Source: Allomyces macrogynus ATCC 38327 (Eukaryota; Blastocladiomycota; Blastocladiomycetes; Blastocladiales; Blastocladiaceae). Taken from it: DNA of 64,000 bases. Numbering within the stretch: the first letter of the stretch is position 1; each line of letters opens with the position of its first letter. The notes under the pieces were generated by a model that searched no databases, had not been told where the DNA came from, and was given only the letters and a program-made list of their open reading frames with translations. The position numbers and the translations under genes are program-made. Positions 21,386 to 32,589 of this stretch are shown here, piece by piece. The stretch covers positions 2,164,618 through 2,228,617 of the forward strand of contig GG745329.1 of the NCBI GenBank assembly GCA_000151295.1, in the 5' to 3' direction.

Positions 21386-23690
21386 TCACTCGACTCTGGG
21401 CCGCTTCACGCCAAGCGCCAGCGGACGACGCACTGATGAAGTCGACGAGCTGATACGGCTGCCTCTCGCGTTCCGTGGGCCGTCGCGGTGCTCCTCGTTG
21501 GTCGGCTTCAGAACCAGGATCAGCAACAAATTGGACCCGTCTGAGCGGCACTGTGCCGCGCAGAACCGCATAAAATGCCCGAGCAGGTCCTGCCGCGTCG
21601 GCGCGTCGTCAATTGTGACAAAGCCCGTGTACGACGCGAGACCCTGCGTAAGCAGGTCGCGCCCGCATGGGACCGCATCAGCCGCCGCCGCGATATCCTG
21701 GATGGCGTCGATGCCACATTGCTGCGCTAGGACCGCGCCGACAGGGAGCGGCAAGGAATACATGGCGTCAAGGTGGCGGTGCTTGCCGAGCGCGTTCCAG
21801 TCGAGGTACCCAGGCCGGTCCGGCACGGCACCAATTCGTCGTGGGTATGGGAATTCCGGGTGGAAAATCTTTCCAAATGCGGTGCGGATCCGGGTGCGGC
21901 GTCGTTTGGTGCGAGGAGACCGGTCGCGTCTGTTGGACGTTGTGAGCAAGCAACCAAAGCACACGCCGGCGGTCCGTCCAGCATCGACATGCATGCCACC
22001 GTGCAACAAATCGACGAACAGGTCTAGAGATCGCACTAGGTGTGTTTGCCACACCAGAGTCGTGGCCTCGGCAAGAATAGGCTCGCGTGCGGTTGTTGCC
22101 TGCACAAACGACCCGTCCTCGCTGATCAACGAGCAAATCACCATGTGCTTGGCAACCAATTCTGCCGCCGTGTTCGGGTTCGCCCCGGAAACCGGCACAC
22201 GTAGGCACATCAGCGCGAGCGCTGTCGTTGCGTCAAGCGACTCCTTGTCCAATGAGCAGTTTGGCGACGGCACGGCACATACACTCGTCCTCACGAGTCA
22301 TGGCGAGACCCTAAAGCGGCCGGCCAAAGCGGAACCCCACGGCTGGAACGAACACGTCACGGACGAGGATGCGGCTCGGCAGGTCTGATAAATCGACAAA
22401 CAGACTGTCCATAAGCGCAACTTCGTAGATCGGCGGCAGAAACTTGCTAACACGCGCGCGGGTTGTCGGTCCAAATTGCGACCTCGGGAGACCAACGCTA
22501 GCAAGCGCACTGGCCGTGTCGCAGAACAGCGAAAACATGGACTTGGCCAACATCGTGTCATGAACCGCTTCCTAGAGCATGCGAAGGCACCGGCGCAACG
22601 TCAAAAAGTTAGCACCGTTCCTTGCAGCCAGGATCCCAGCGTCGTCAAATACAAAGAGGAACTTGAGGAATTCTTGACACGAGACGTGCATGGGCAGAGC
22701 CGTTGGCGCGAGCGTTGGCAACCAGGGCGGCACGAGCGGAGCACCAAGCATCATGCGAAGGTACACCTTGAGAGCAGCCGGCGCGCAGCGCACTACATGG
22801 CCCTCAGCCAGGTCCGGGAACCGTCGGAATAAAAACCAGGCGAGCGATGCCAGCTCTTAAATCGCGCGATAAAACGCTGCGACCGGTGGGGTGACAGCCG
22901 ACATGACCAGGAGCAGGTCCAGGAACACGATCGGCGTCAAGCCGTTCTTTTCGGCAATGACGGCAGCATGGAGCGGTGTGAGCAGCAACGCGGCCGGGCG
23001 GTTGATGTCGGTATTGTTGAGGAGGATGCGGCGGACCAGTAGAATACTGGGTCGTGAATACGTGCCAGCATCCGGGTCGCCCAAGTTGAGGTAAATCACA
23101 TACGGTCCGTACTCGGCCATGGTCGTGACGAGTCGCGATTTGCCCATCCCTGAGTTCAGCACGATTGCGGTGCGGGGTAATAGTGCTCGCCGACATGGAA
23201 CTTGCGAGCGAGTCCATTGAGCGTCGTGGCAAAATGCTCGTAAAACGTGCGGTTGACCAGCGGGGCCTCAAATCGCTGCTGGTAAATCGATAAAATGACG
23301 AGAGATCTGATTCCAGAGGGCTTGAACACTGTAGACCGCAAGTCGGTATTTCTCCGGACCAAGCGAACTCTGTAAAGGATTGTCGTCAGTGAGCATGGTT
23401 CGCTTCAGCAAGGCTATCAAAAACGAGACGCACGGAATGACCTCGCCGCCCCGAAATGCATCATCAACCTGAGCTCGGCAAGCAGCTCTCTGTCATGAAA
23501 CTCGGCACCAAGGATGTTCTTGGCAGCATGGTCGTTGCCGGACTTTTGAATAGTACGGCGAACGCTGCCGGCAATCTTTTCAAGGAGCTCTTCGTTCCTC
23601 TTCTCGCCGCGGATGCAAAACAGCTTCGGGCCCGTTCGTGAGTTGAGAGCCGCGTGGAGAGCGTCGAGCTGCGGTTATTGTAATGAAAAA
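21386..23690 (-). pseudogene. decayed CRN/RHS-like fungal P-loop NTPase
   Basis: A family is recognisable across several frames on the minus strand, in the right order. Pieces: YEHFATTLN (about 23230); Walker A-like NSGMGKSRLV (about 23150); hydrophobic LTPIVFLDLLLVMSAV; Walker B-like FLFVFDDAG (about 22640); FLTLRRCLRML; MFSLFCDTASALAS; FLPPIYEVALMD; FGRPL; and REPILAEATTLVW (about 22080). These follow the layout of large fungal NTPases related to Crinkler and RHS proteins. The reading frame is broken by a shift before the Walker A segment, a TAA near 22857, a TAG near 22572, a TAG where the family has Trp after FGRPL (about 22298), and a TGA near 22230. No introns explain these. A promoter or intact start was not found. 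It is a relic, not an active gene; the exact family name is inferred from memory of the motif order. Confidence 0.6.
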
Positions 23691-23941
23691 TGCGGTCACA
23701 TTCATTTTGCTCACAAATCAGTTGAAGAGCACCGTCAACCCGAATATTGTTCAGAAATCCTCTAGCACCATCAATCCAAATTCACGTATACCGATAAGCA
23801 AAGTAGTCACAATCCAGGCCAGCCCGGCATCAGTCCACACCCTGTCAGCACGGCTACAATGTCTCCCTTGTCGACGCTTTCTGTGACTTTGCTTCAGTCC
23901 GCCGAAACGCCTCCTCTTCTTCCCCCTGCTCGCCGTGGCTC
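23691..23941. other. intergenic, AT-richer spacer
   Basis: About 250 bases between the CRN-like relic and the cyclase stop, less GC-rich than the surroundings; nothing recognisable. Confidence 0.4.
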
Positions 23942-26911
23942 TCAATCGGCCATGCGCACCGTCTTGCCCGCGGCCTTGCGCGTCGGCGCCGTCCCCGCCG
24001 ATGCGCCACGAGCGCGACGTCCGTGCGCGCCGCCCACGACCCCACCCTTGCTCGGCCCTGCGGCCGTCTTCTTGCCCACGAGCCAGTACGTCTGCATCGG
24101 GATGCCGCCCTCGAGCATGATCTGTTCGGCGCGCGGCTCGAGCACGTAGTCCTTCTTGAGCAGTTCGGCCGTGGCTGCCGACACGTGAATGCGGTTCGGC
24201 TGCGACTTCTGCTCCATTTGCGCCGAAATCGCCGGCGCCGACCCAAACAGGGCAAACCGTGGCATAACGAGCCCCGCGACCCCACCGACGGCTGTACCTG
24301 AGTGAATCCCGACGCGGATCTTGATCGATGACTCGACCTGGTCCGACATGTCGAGGTCCTCGACGGCCTTGACGAACCGGAACGCGCACTCGGCCATTTC
24401 AATCGCGTGCAGCCGCGCCGACAGGTGCTCGCTGTCCTTGGCCACGTCCTCGGCGCCCTCGGCCTTTTGCGCCGCGTCGTTGGCCGCCGTGTTGAGCCCG
24501 CCGCACAGAATGTACGCGTCACCTGTCGGGTGGACAGGGAGTAGGTCAGAGTTTGGTCGGCATGGAGCAAGGAATAGAGGCAAAAACGATACGCACCAAC
24601 CGTTTCCATCTTGGTCACGTCCTTGTAGTCGTCCAAGATGGTGTCGAACGCCGTGTACATGCGGTTGAGCAGGTTGACGATTTGGTACGATGACGACTTG
24701 GACGTCAGCGCCGTGAACTGGACAATATCCGTGCACAGCACCGTGATGTTGTTCAAGTCGACGGGCTTGACCTCCTTGCCGAGCTTGAGTGCCTCCGAGA
24801 CTAGACAGGGGAAAGGGAACCGCCAAGTGAGCCATTACGGTCGAAGATGATGTGAAAATAGCAGCAAGCACGCACCGAACCGCGGCAGCATCGACCCGAG
24901 CAAATTGTTCGACACCTTGTTGTCCTCCTCCATGTCGTCGGCCGACTTTTGCAGCTGCATCAACTGCTCCATTTCGATGGCCTGCTGGCGCTTGACGGCC
25001 TGGTACTCGGCCTCCTGCTCGGCGTGGAAGTCGGACATGGCTTGGCGGTGGTCCATTTTAAGCGCGTCGCGCTGCTCGCGGTGCTGCTGCAAGAGCGACT
25101 CGCGCAGCTCGCGCTGCCGCATCATGAGCTGCTCGATCTGCTGGCGGCCCTTCTGCGACTCCTCCTCCTCAGCGCGCTGCGCCTCGAGCATCAAGTCGGT
25201 CGTCGCGTTTGACAGCGCCTCGGACCCAGACGACGTCGTCGACGTGTCGACCGTGTAGGCCTCGGACGTCTGCTTCGAGATGCCGCCGTCGGACCGCGAG
25301 TCGGACGACCCACCGGACCCTTCGGAGTGCGCGTCGCCGTCGCCGCCCGTATTGCCGCCCTCGGCCGCGGCCTTTTCGTCGCCGAGCTCCATGGCCTTGA
25401 GCGCCTCCTCACGCTCAAAGAACGACTTTTTCCGGTACTTGGCCGAAAGCCGGTGCTGCTTGATGAGCTGCTTGGCCTCGCCCTTCTGCTGGTGCGCGAG
25501 CTCCGACGCCTTGTGCTGCTGAATGCGCGTCGCGTTGTAGGCCTTGAGCGAGTTGAGCTGCTGCTGGATACGGAACTGCTCCGTCTCGATTTCCTTGACG
25601 TGGTCAGCCTCCATTTCCATGTCCTGCACTTTTTGCTCGGCGAGCAGCGTCTCCCACTCCTCGGTCTGGTCAATCTCGATCTCCGACAGCTTGTTGATGT
25701 GCTTGACGCGCAGCAGTTGTTCCTCGCGGAGTTGTTCCACCTCCTTTTGCTGCCGCACCTTGACTTGCAGCATCTTAGCCTCGTGCAGCCGGTCGGCGTC
25801 GATCTTGAGCGTCGTCGACTCGGGCGCCGACGACGGCGCGCTCGTCGGGCTCGACCCGTTGGCGGCCTCTTCCGCGGACACGAGCCGTTTGAGCGACATG
25901 TCGTTATCAATGAGCACTGCCAGACACGACGCGAGGTCAGCTTAATGATGACGGGAAACACGGGCTGGCTCGAATCGAGGACAACGTACGGTTGCGGAAA
26001 ATGGACATATTCTTGACCATGCGCACGTGCGAGTCGGCAAGGGCGCGACGCTCGCGCTCCTGGCGCGCTTCGAGGTACCTAGTCCCGGTTGCCGTCGCGT
26101 CAGTCTGTGATCACGACGTGGCGTGACGCGTGGGGGGGAGGGGGGGGGGGGTGCCGAACGTACTTGATGCGCAGCGCAAACTCGTTGCGCTTCTCCTGCG
26201 CGCGGCGCTTTGCGCTCTTCACCTTCTCGGCGGCCTCCTCGCGCACGCGCACCTTGAGTTTGAGCGCGCGGAACTCGAGAATGAGCTTGTCGAGCATCGA
26301 CTTGTCTGGAAATCAGGAGCGTGGTCAGTCAAGAATCCGGTCGCGGGCACGTGAACGGGCGAGAGGATTACGCACCCTCCTCCTCTTCTTTGAGGTCCAT
26401 GGCCTCGATCTTCTGCCGTGAAATCAACAGGCCCTTTTCCTTGCCCTGCTCGTCGACGAGGAACTGGGCCTCGGCAATGTTGGCCTCGCGCGTATGGGCC
26501 TCATCTACGTGTCGCAGGCGGCGCGCGTCAGTCTTTGGTCCGTTGGGCGCACGCGACGGCGACGAGCAGCGGGTGACGCGCCGGAGCCGCGCTGGAGCCT
26601 CGCCGCCGCCGTCGTCGATATGTGATCCGTACCGATGAAAAAGTTGTTGACGCGCTGCGCGTTTAAAGTCCCCGGTGGAGGGTGTGATCAATCATCGCGG
26701 TCCTCCTCGACGCGGCGCGGCGCAAAACGCGTACCTCAATCGCCGACAAGCGCACTTCATTCTGCGTGCGCTCGCGCTCGAGCGCGAGCGACATGGCCTT
26801 GTCCTCAATCGACGTCAGCTGCAAGAACGCCTGCAGCTCCGCGTCGGTCTTGAGCTCGTCGACCTGCGACCCGCCGAGCGACATCATCGTGCCGTTCATG
26901 GTCGCCGACAT
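23942..26911 (-). CDS. coiled-coil class III nucleotide (probably guanylyl) cyclase
   Basis: Eight exons: 26911-26735, 26654-26633 (22 nt), 26504-26376, 26305-26164, 26078-25990, 25916-24876, 24800-24597, 24522-23942; phases close to 794 residues. Residues about 30-530 are almost all charged coiled coil (EQLREEQLLRVKHI and many similar heptads) with a Ser/Gly-rich break near 340-390. The C-terminal third is a class III cyclase domain: LPRF linker, VLCTDIVQFTALTS with a metal-binding Asp, KMETVGDAYIL with the second Asp and a Glu at the position that favours GTP, then IRVGIHSGTAVGG. The segment FGSAPAISAQME (residues 693-704) replaces the usual FGDxVNTASRME: the catalytic Asn and Arg are Ala and Gln. 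No membrane helix or signal peptide is visible, so it should be soluble or peripheral. It could pair with another cyclase that supplies the missing residues. Confidence 0.85.
26132..26151. repeat. G tract inside a cyclase intron
   Basis: A run of 20 nt, all G except one A at 26139, between cyclase exons 4 and 5; on the coding strand it is a C-rich intronic tract. Confidence 0.85.
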
Positions 26912-27877
26912 GGCTGGAGGGTGGGTGCGTCGCGCGCGCGAGAGAGTGCGTGGTAGCGGGGGAGGACGGGGGGCTTCGCGGACGCGCGAGCAAGCTCGAG
27001 CGCGCGAAAGTGGGGGAAAAGTGGTCGAGGCGCCGGCGTCCGGCTGGTTCAGGCGCGTCTAGGGCGGAGGGTCTGGATCGTCGAGGGCGGGTGCGTCGGC
27101 GAGAGCGGGAGGAAGGTGCCGTGACGAGCCGCGGGGGGAGAGGAGCAGGATGGATGGGGGGAACGGTCGAGAGTGGGGGTCGCGCGAGGGTCAATCACAG
27201 TGGCGCAGGAGAGGACAATCCGGAAGAATGGCGCCTGATCGAGGGCAGTGGCGGCGTTCGGGGTGGGTGGGGATAGAGATAGACGATGGACGCACGGGCA
27301 CGGGCGGACGCGCCGAAGGAAGGGGCAAGGAATAGTCGAGCTGGAGAGCACGGAGAGAGAGAGAGAGAAGAGAGAGAGCGAGCGAGAGAATAAGAAGAGA
27401 GAGGAAGCGCGGACGAACGCGGCCCAACTAGGCCTGCAGATTGCCTGAACGAAAACTGACCCGCAACGCGAAAACATGACGCTCGCTCCAACTACTCTTC
27501 GTTTGGCCGGTGCTTCTTGAATCAATCATGGTCAACATTGCCTATCGTCGCGTCGTTTGATGAGCCGTCATGACCATCAAACGGCAGCACGACGGGAGAC
27601 GGCCTGGGACTGCAACGAGCTGGCCGCTGGGCGACGCGGCGCACGCGCGGCTCATCGAAGTGGTTCGACACCAAGGCACCGCTTGCGCCGAGTTGGACAA
27701 ACGGGAGGTGCTTTGCTTTGGTGTGATCTCAAATGCACGGCCACTGGTGAACCTGGAAAGGAGTCGCCTTTGGGAGACGTTGCAAATCGTCTCCAGCTTG
27801 ACGCGTCAGACTTGTCTTATGCAAGTGTCATGTATATACTGCTTATGAAGGTCTATAAGCCGACTACACGGTCAACT
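26912..27877. other. intergenic upstream of the cyclase and the tRNA
   Basis: Nearly 1 kb without a supported gene. It is purine-biased (GAGAGAGA-like run at about 27351-27400) and holds the cyclase promoter on its left. Two TATA-like elements (GTATATAC near 27831 and CTATAAG near 27852) sit 25-45 bases before the tRNA. Confidence 0.5.
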
Positions 27878-27949
27878 GGGGGTTTAGCTCAGTGGTAGAG
27901 CGTCCGCTTTGCATGCGGAAAGCCGCGGGTTCAAACCCCGCAACCTCCA
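27878..27949 (+). tRNA. tRNA-Ala (anticodon TGC)
   Basis: A 72-nt cloverleaf. The acceptor stem GGGGGTT pairs with AACCTCC and includes the G3:U70 wobble that identifies alanine tRNAs; the discriminator is A. The D arm is AGCTC-AGTGGTAGAGC, the anticodon stem-loop CCGCT-TTGCATG with anticodon TGC, and the T arm GCGGGTTCAAACCCCGC. Internal A and B box sequences are intact and there is no intron. A short TTTT follows at about 27954 and can stop RNA polymerase III. Confidence 0.97.
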
Positions 27950-28032
27950 GTGCATTTTCAACAGTTCTTGACTGCTACCCTGATGTCCATTTTGCTTCCT
28001 TTCCCAATCCCAGTGTAACAACCTCGTTCTGA

Positions 28033-29933
28033 TCACGGCAGCATCCCTACCCCATGTTGCCCCGCACCCTCTGGAAACACACCGTTCTCAAGCGCATATC
28101 GACACTTCTCCAACACCGCACGTTTCCGCTCCTCAGCCTCGGGATCCGCCCACCCAACCAGCCGCGCGGTAACAGTACCTGCCATCATTGGCAAGAGGAA
28201 CTGGTGCTGCATGGTCTGGACCAGCTGTGGCGGCGGCGGCGGTCGAGGTGATTTCGAGGATGCCGCGACCAAGATGGCTTGCTGTGTGTTGGGTGCAGAC
28301 GCGCCAGTCGGTGGAGAAGCTTCGGAGGCCATGACCGGTCCGGTTGACGGAGCGAGTGGCGGAGGTGGTGGTGGTAGCAGTGCTGGATCGTTTGCGTGCT
28401 CGGCGCCTTTCGAGTACCCGAGAACACGCAGCAGCTTGATCAAGGCGGCCATCGACGAGTGGTTTGGCGCGAGCGGGCCCAACGCTGGAATCTACCGAGC
28501 AACAAGCACGACCAGACGTACAGTGCCAAATACGACAGAGCGCACCTCGTCCAACGGATCGGCCTCGAGTACCCGCTGCGACCGCACGTCGACCGGCAAC
28601 CCCTCGACCCCCACCGGCGGCTTGCGGTACCCCATCTCAATCTCCGCCCTCAACTTGGCGTACCGCAATCTGACCATACCGTCCGTCCGTCCCGGCATCT
28701 GCTCCGCGACCGCGCTCCACTTGGTCCCCACCTTCGCGACCAACGCCAACAGTTTCGCATCCTCGTCGGTCGTCCACTCGCCCGTCGGCGCCGGCCCCAC
28801 CTCCATCCTCGCCTTGACGTTATTCTAGTATCGTTCGCGGCACTGCATGTCGGTGCGCCCGAGCACGAGCCGCGCGACGTCCGACCATTTCTCGCCGCAC
28901 TGCGTGACGGCCGCGCGCAGCGCCGCGTCCTCGTCGCGCGTGAACCGGCCGCGGCGAATCGCCAGGTCTTGTGCCTTCCACCGCTGCAGGCACTGCTTGG
29001 CGTCACGCTTGCCCAATAGCTCGGCGACGGCCGTCCATTGGTCAGGGCCGTGGATGTGCACGGCTTGGTGCAGCAGGTCGTCTTCGGCGGGCGTGAACTT
29101 GCAGCTGGGAGGTCGGGGCAGACGATGCCAACGTCATCCATGAGGGAGGTGGACAACATGGACATGTACCCGATGCGCTCGTTATATAACCCTTGCGCGC
29201 GCAGAAACTCGTGGTAGTACCGGAACGCCCACACCTCGGACCGCGCCGACTACACGCACCTTGGTCAGCATCATTTCTCCCAGCCAAGCCCATGCTTCCA
29301 ATCACCTGTACCGTCAGCGCCTCGGCGACCTGGAACCAATCATCAAACTGCCCGCTCTCGGCCTTGTCGACCAGATCGAGCACCTCGTCTTCGGATACGG
29401 GCGTGCGGTTCAGCCTAGCGTCGTCCCAGGAACTCCACTGCACGCGACAGTCGCCCGCTGACTTGGTCCCCTTGAAATACGCGGCGGAAATGTGGTGCCA
29501 GTCGATCGCGTCGTCGGGCACTTGGGCGGCGAAGCCGGCTGGGTCCGGGTCGGCAGCTTCGACGAGGTCGATCAAGCCTTTACGGTCGAGCGGGTGGGCA
29601 GTCAGGGTCGCCGTGGCGAGCGAGGAGGATGGGATCGGGTGGACGCACTCACTCGCACAGGAGGTGATAGCTGCAGTAATTGGTCACGGCTTGCCGCAGC
29701 GTATCGCGCTCGTTGTCCTTCCCTGTTATCGTTTTGGTGTTGAGCGCGGCCGTGACTTTGTCGAGCGTCGAGAGCCCGGTCACGTCAAGTTGCAATGCGC
29801 CCATGGCGCGGTTGGGGTCCGGGTCGACCTCTCGTGCTGAATCCACGGCGAACGGGTGCGCCAGGGGTTGACCCTGGTCGCCACGATTTGCTGCTGGATC
29901 ATTACTGGCATCGGTGCTGGAAAACGGATCCAT
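28033..29933 (-). CDS. SNAPC4-like protein with tandem Myb/SANT repeats (frame broken)
   Basis: Exons by eye: 29933-29653, 29577-29306, 29249-29170, 29104-28546, 28491-28033. The order of Myb repeats follows SNAPC4, the DNA-binding subunit of the snRNA-activating complex: a half-repeat IDWHHISAAYFKG, then SEDEVLDLV ... DDWFQVAEAL, FTPAEDDLL ... DQWTAVAELLG, FTRDEDAALR ... KWSDVARLVLGRTDMQCRERY and WTTDEDAKLLALV ... KWSAVAEQMPGRTD. The tail is Pro/Ala-rich. Two problems: exon 1 ends in phase 2 while exon 2 needs phase 1, and an in-frame TAG (28825-28827) sits between RERY and NNVKARM in the fourth repeat, too far inside the domain for an intron. Either the gene is newly inactive, the stop is read through, or the assembly has two errors here. 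An Asp-rich exon 1 with MDPFSS is the chosen start. Confidence 0.65.
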
Positions 29934-30303
29934 GGCTGCATGCGGAGTGTGACAGGTTTGCGGCAAGTCGGCCGACGCTGTGGCTGGCGATTGCTTTGCG
30001 TGGACGATGGCCTGCAGCGAGGAAGGGGAGATGGAGAGAGCGCAGGACGGTTTGTGCGTGTGATGAGGCTCAAGGCAACAACAGAAGGCAGCCATCAAAA
30101 GTTGAATCAAAACAGAAATCGTATTCCACAATGTCCCAGCCGACCCGAAGAGGGCCCGACCAGGCCGTCACGGTCCGCCCACACCTATCGAGCAAAAGAC
30201 CGCCGACGATGCGCCGACGCCCGCGGGCCGCGGCAGGCGCGAGATGTCCCACGCGCGCGGTCACGCGAGCCAAGCGGACAATGCGCGTCGCCACGAACTG
30301 CAA
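29934..30303. other. intergenic between SNAPC4-like start and eIF4A stop
   Basis: 370 bases, both neighbours on the minus strand. It contains the SNAPC4-like promoter and the eIF4A 3' region. Nothing else recognised. Confidence 0.45.
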
Positions 30304-32003
30304 TTAGAGCAGGTCAGCAATGTCGCGCGGCATCTCCTCGACTTGCGTGTTGTAGTGGCGCTCAATCTGGCGCAGGACGGCCGTGTCCTCGTTGGTGACG
30401 AAGTTGATGGCGACACCCTTGCGACCGAAACGACCACCACGACCGATGCGGTGCAGGTAGTTCTCGAGCGACGTCGGCAGGTCGTAGTTGATAACGAGCG
30501 ACACCTGCTGCACGTCGATACCACGAGCGAGCAGATCGGTCGTGATCAGGACACGCGCCGCACCGTAACGGAACTCGTCCATAATCTTGGAGCGCTCGGC
30601 CTGCTCCATGTCACCGTGCTATTGTGGTTGGTGGAAAGAGAAGGGACGGTGAGGATCTGGTCGTCGACAGCAGGTAGAGGTTCAATAACGCAAAAACGTA
30701 CGATGGCGGCGACAACGTGGTCCTGAGCGCGCATGGCCTCGGTGAGCCAGTCGACCTTGCGGCGCGAGTTGCAGAAGATGACGGCCTGCGTGATGGCAAC
30801 CGTGTCGTAGAGATCGCAGAGCGTCTCAAACTTCCACTCCTCCTTCTCAATGTGGATGTAGAACTGGCGGATACCCTCGAGCGTGAGCTCGTCCTTCTTG
30901 ACGAGAATGCGCACGGGCTCGCGCATGAACTTGTCGGTGACCTCGAGCACCTCGGGCGGCATCGTGGCCGAAATCAGGACAACCTGGATCTCCGACGGCA
31001 GCAGCTGGAAGACGTCGTAGATCTGCTCGGTGAACCCGCGCGACAGCATTTCGTCGGCCTCGTCGAGCACAAACATCTTGATGGCGCGCGGGTCGAGCGC
31101 GCGGCGGTTGTAGATCATGTCGAAGACACGGCCGGGCGTGCCCACAACAATCTGGGCCGTCGCGAGCTGGCGCGCGTCGTCAGCAATGCGCGTGCCACCA
31201 ATGCAGGCGTGGCACTTGACGCCCAGCACGTCGCCGAGGGCCAGCACGACCTTCTGGATCTGCTGAGCCAGCTCACGCGTCGGCGCGAGGACGAGCGCCT
31301 GCGGCTGCTTGACCTCCGGGTCGATCTTCTGCAGGATCGAAATGGCGAACGTGGCCGTCTTGCCGGTACCGGACTGCGCCTGGGCAATGACGTCGTGGCC
31401 CTTGATGACGGGCATAATCGCACGCTGCTGAATGGCCGACGGACGCTCGAAACTAGTTGCAACAACGGTGGGACCGGTGAGCGTCATGCTCGTTGTGCTG
31501 CCCACTTGGCACAAGATGAAAAGACTGGATACACACCCGTAAGCGTAGATGCCGCGGAGCAGCTCCTGCTTCAGGTTCATGTCATCGAACGAGTCGACGA
31601 CCTCGTCCCAGTTGGACTAGAAGAGGAAACACGTGAATAGAGTTGATTAGGTGAGTTGAGTGGGGGAGGTGACGAAAGGACATGAACGCCACCAAATCCG
31701 CACGCGCGCCCGTGTCGGCACCACGAGCGTGCGGTGGACGGCGACGCCGAGGACGAGAGAGCGCGTACCTCAATCTGCGTCTCCTCAATGTCGTTGTATT
31801 GGTCACTGGAGGCCAAAGGGGCGAGGTCGTGGCCCGCGGTCGGTCAGTTTCGCAGTTGTCGGGTCGGCGGTTCGGGCTTCGGGGACGCGACGACGGCCCG
31901 TCGCACAGGGCAGCGCGCCACGTGCGGGGCGTAGCGCGGTCGGGTGCGATGCATTGCGGCAAGTTGCAGAGCCCGTCGTTGGAGCAGGCAGCACGTACGC
32001 CAT
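30304..32003 (-). CDS. TIF1: translation initiation factor eIF4A (DEAD-box RNA helicase)
   Basis: Five exons: 32003-31999 (only 5 nt, ATGGC), 31805-31769, 31616-31537, 31452-30702, 30618-30304; total 395 residues, exactly the eIF4A length. All helicase motifs are present: Q motif [69 protein letters not shown] and [13 protein letters not shown]. The N-terminus [14 protein letters not shown] and [13 protein letters not shown] are typical. It unwinds 5' leaders as part of eIF4F in the cytoplasm. The tiny first exon is required because no other in-frame ATG precedes the DQYND segment; the alternative frame start is TTG. Divergent from LSM14, another mRNA regulator. Confidence 0.95.
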
Positions 32004-32589
32004 GGTGTCGATCGAGGAGGTTCAAGTCAGTCGGCGGCTGCGACTGTCTGGCCGGCCGCTGCCCAACGACGCGGGGCGGCGATTGACGTGGGCGCGTGTT
32101 TGTGCGGCATCACATGACCCGGTTGCCGCTGCCATGTCGTCCGACTCGCGAGCCTGCCACGCCTATCTCCCCAAACGTACAGCATCAGCTGCCGTCACTG
32201 GACTCGCGCCTTGTGGTCGAACGCGTCGCTCGCCGTCGCTCGACAAGGATTGCTGCGGGCAGCTCGGCCACGCTTGTGCGCGACGACGACGGCAAGAACG
32301 ACGATAACGACAACCAAGGCGGCCGCTTTGTGCAGACTTTGCTCGTGGCCCTCTCGCTCAGCCCGCCGCGACGCATCGCTTCTGTTCCAGTACGAGGTCA
32401 GTCGATTGGATCCATTCACGTCCCGCACCCGGACCCAGACCCAGGACCTGGGCCCGCTGTGGCAAGCAACTTCTGACGACGCGCGTCGCCAACGCTCCAG
32501 TCCATTGCCGGCTCCAGTACTCTACCGCGTAGACCCATTCCCAAGCCCCCAAACCCGTCGTCCACTCCCGCCACTCGGCCACTCGCACC
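32004..32589. promoter_or_regulatory. divergent promoter region eIF4A / LSM14
   Basis: 586 bases separate two divergent ATG codons of genes for cytoplasmic mRNA regulators. No own gene supported. Confidence 0.5.

Noticed and set aside
28492..28545. Second in-frame TAG in the SNAPC4-like gene near 28492
   Set aside because: A 54-nt GTGCGC...GGTAG intron in phase 0 accounts for it.
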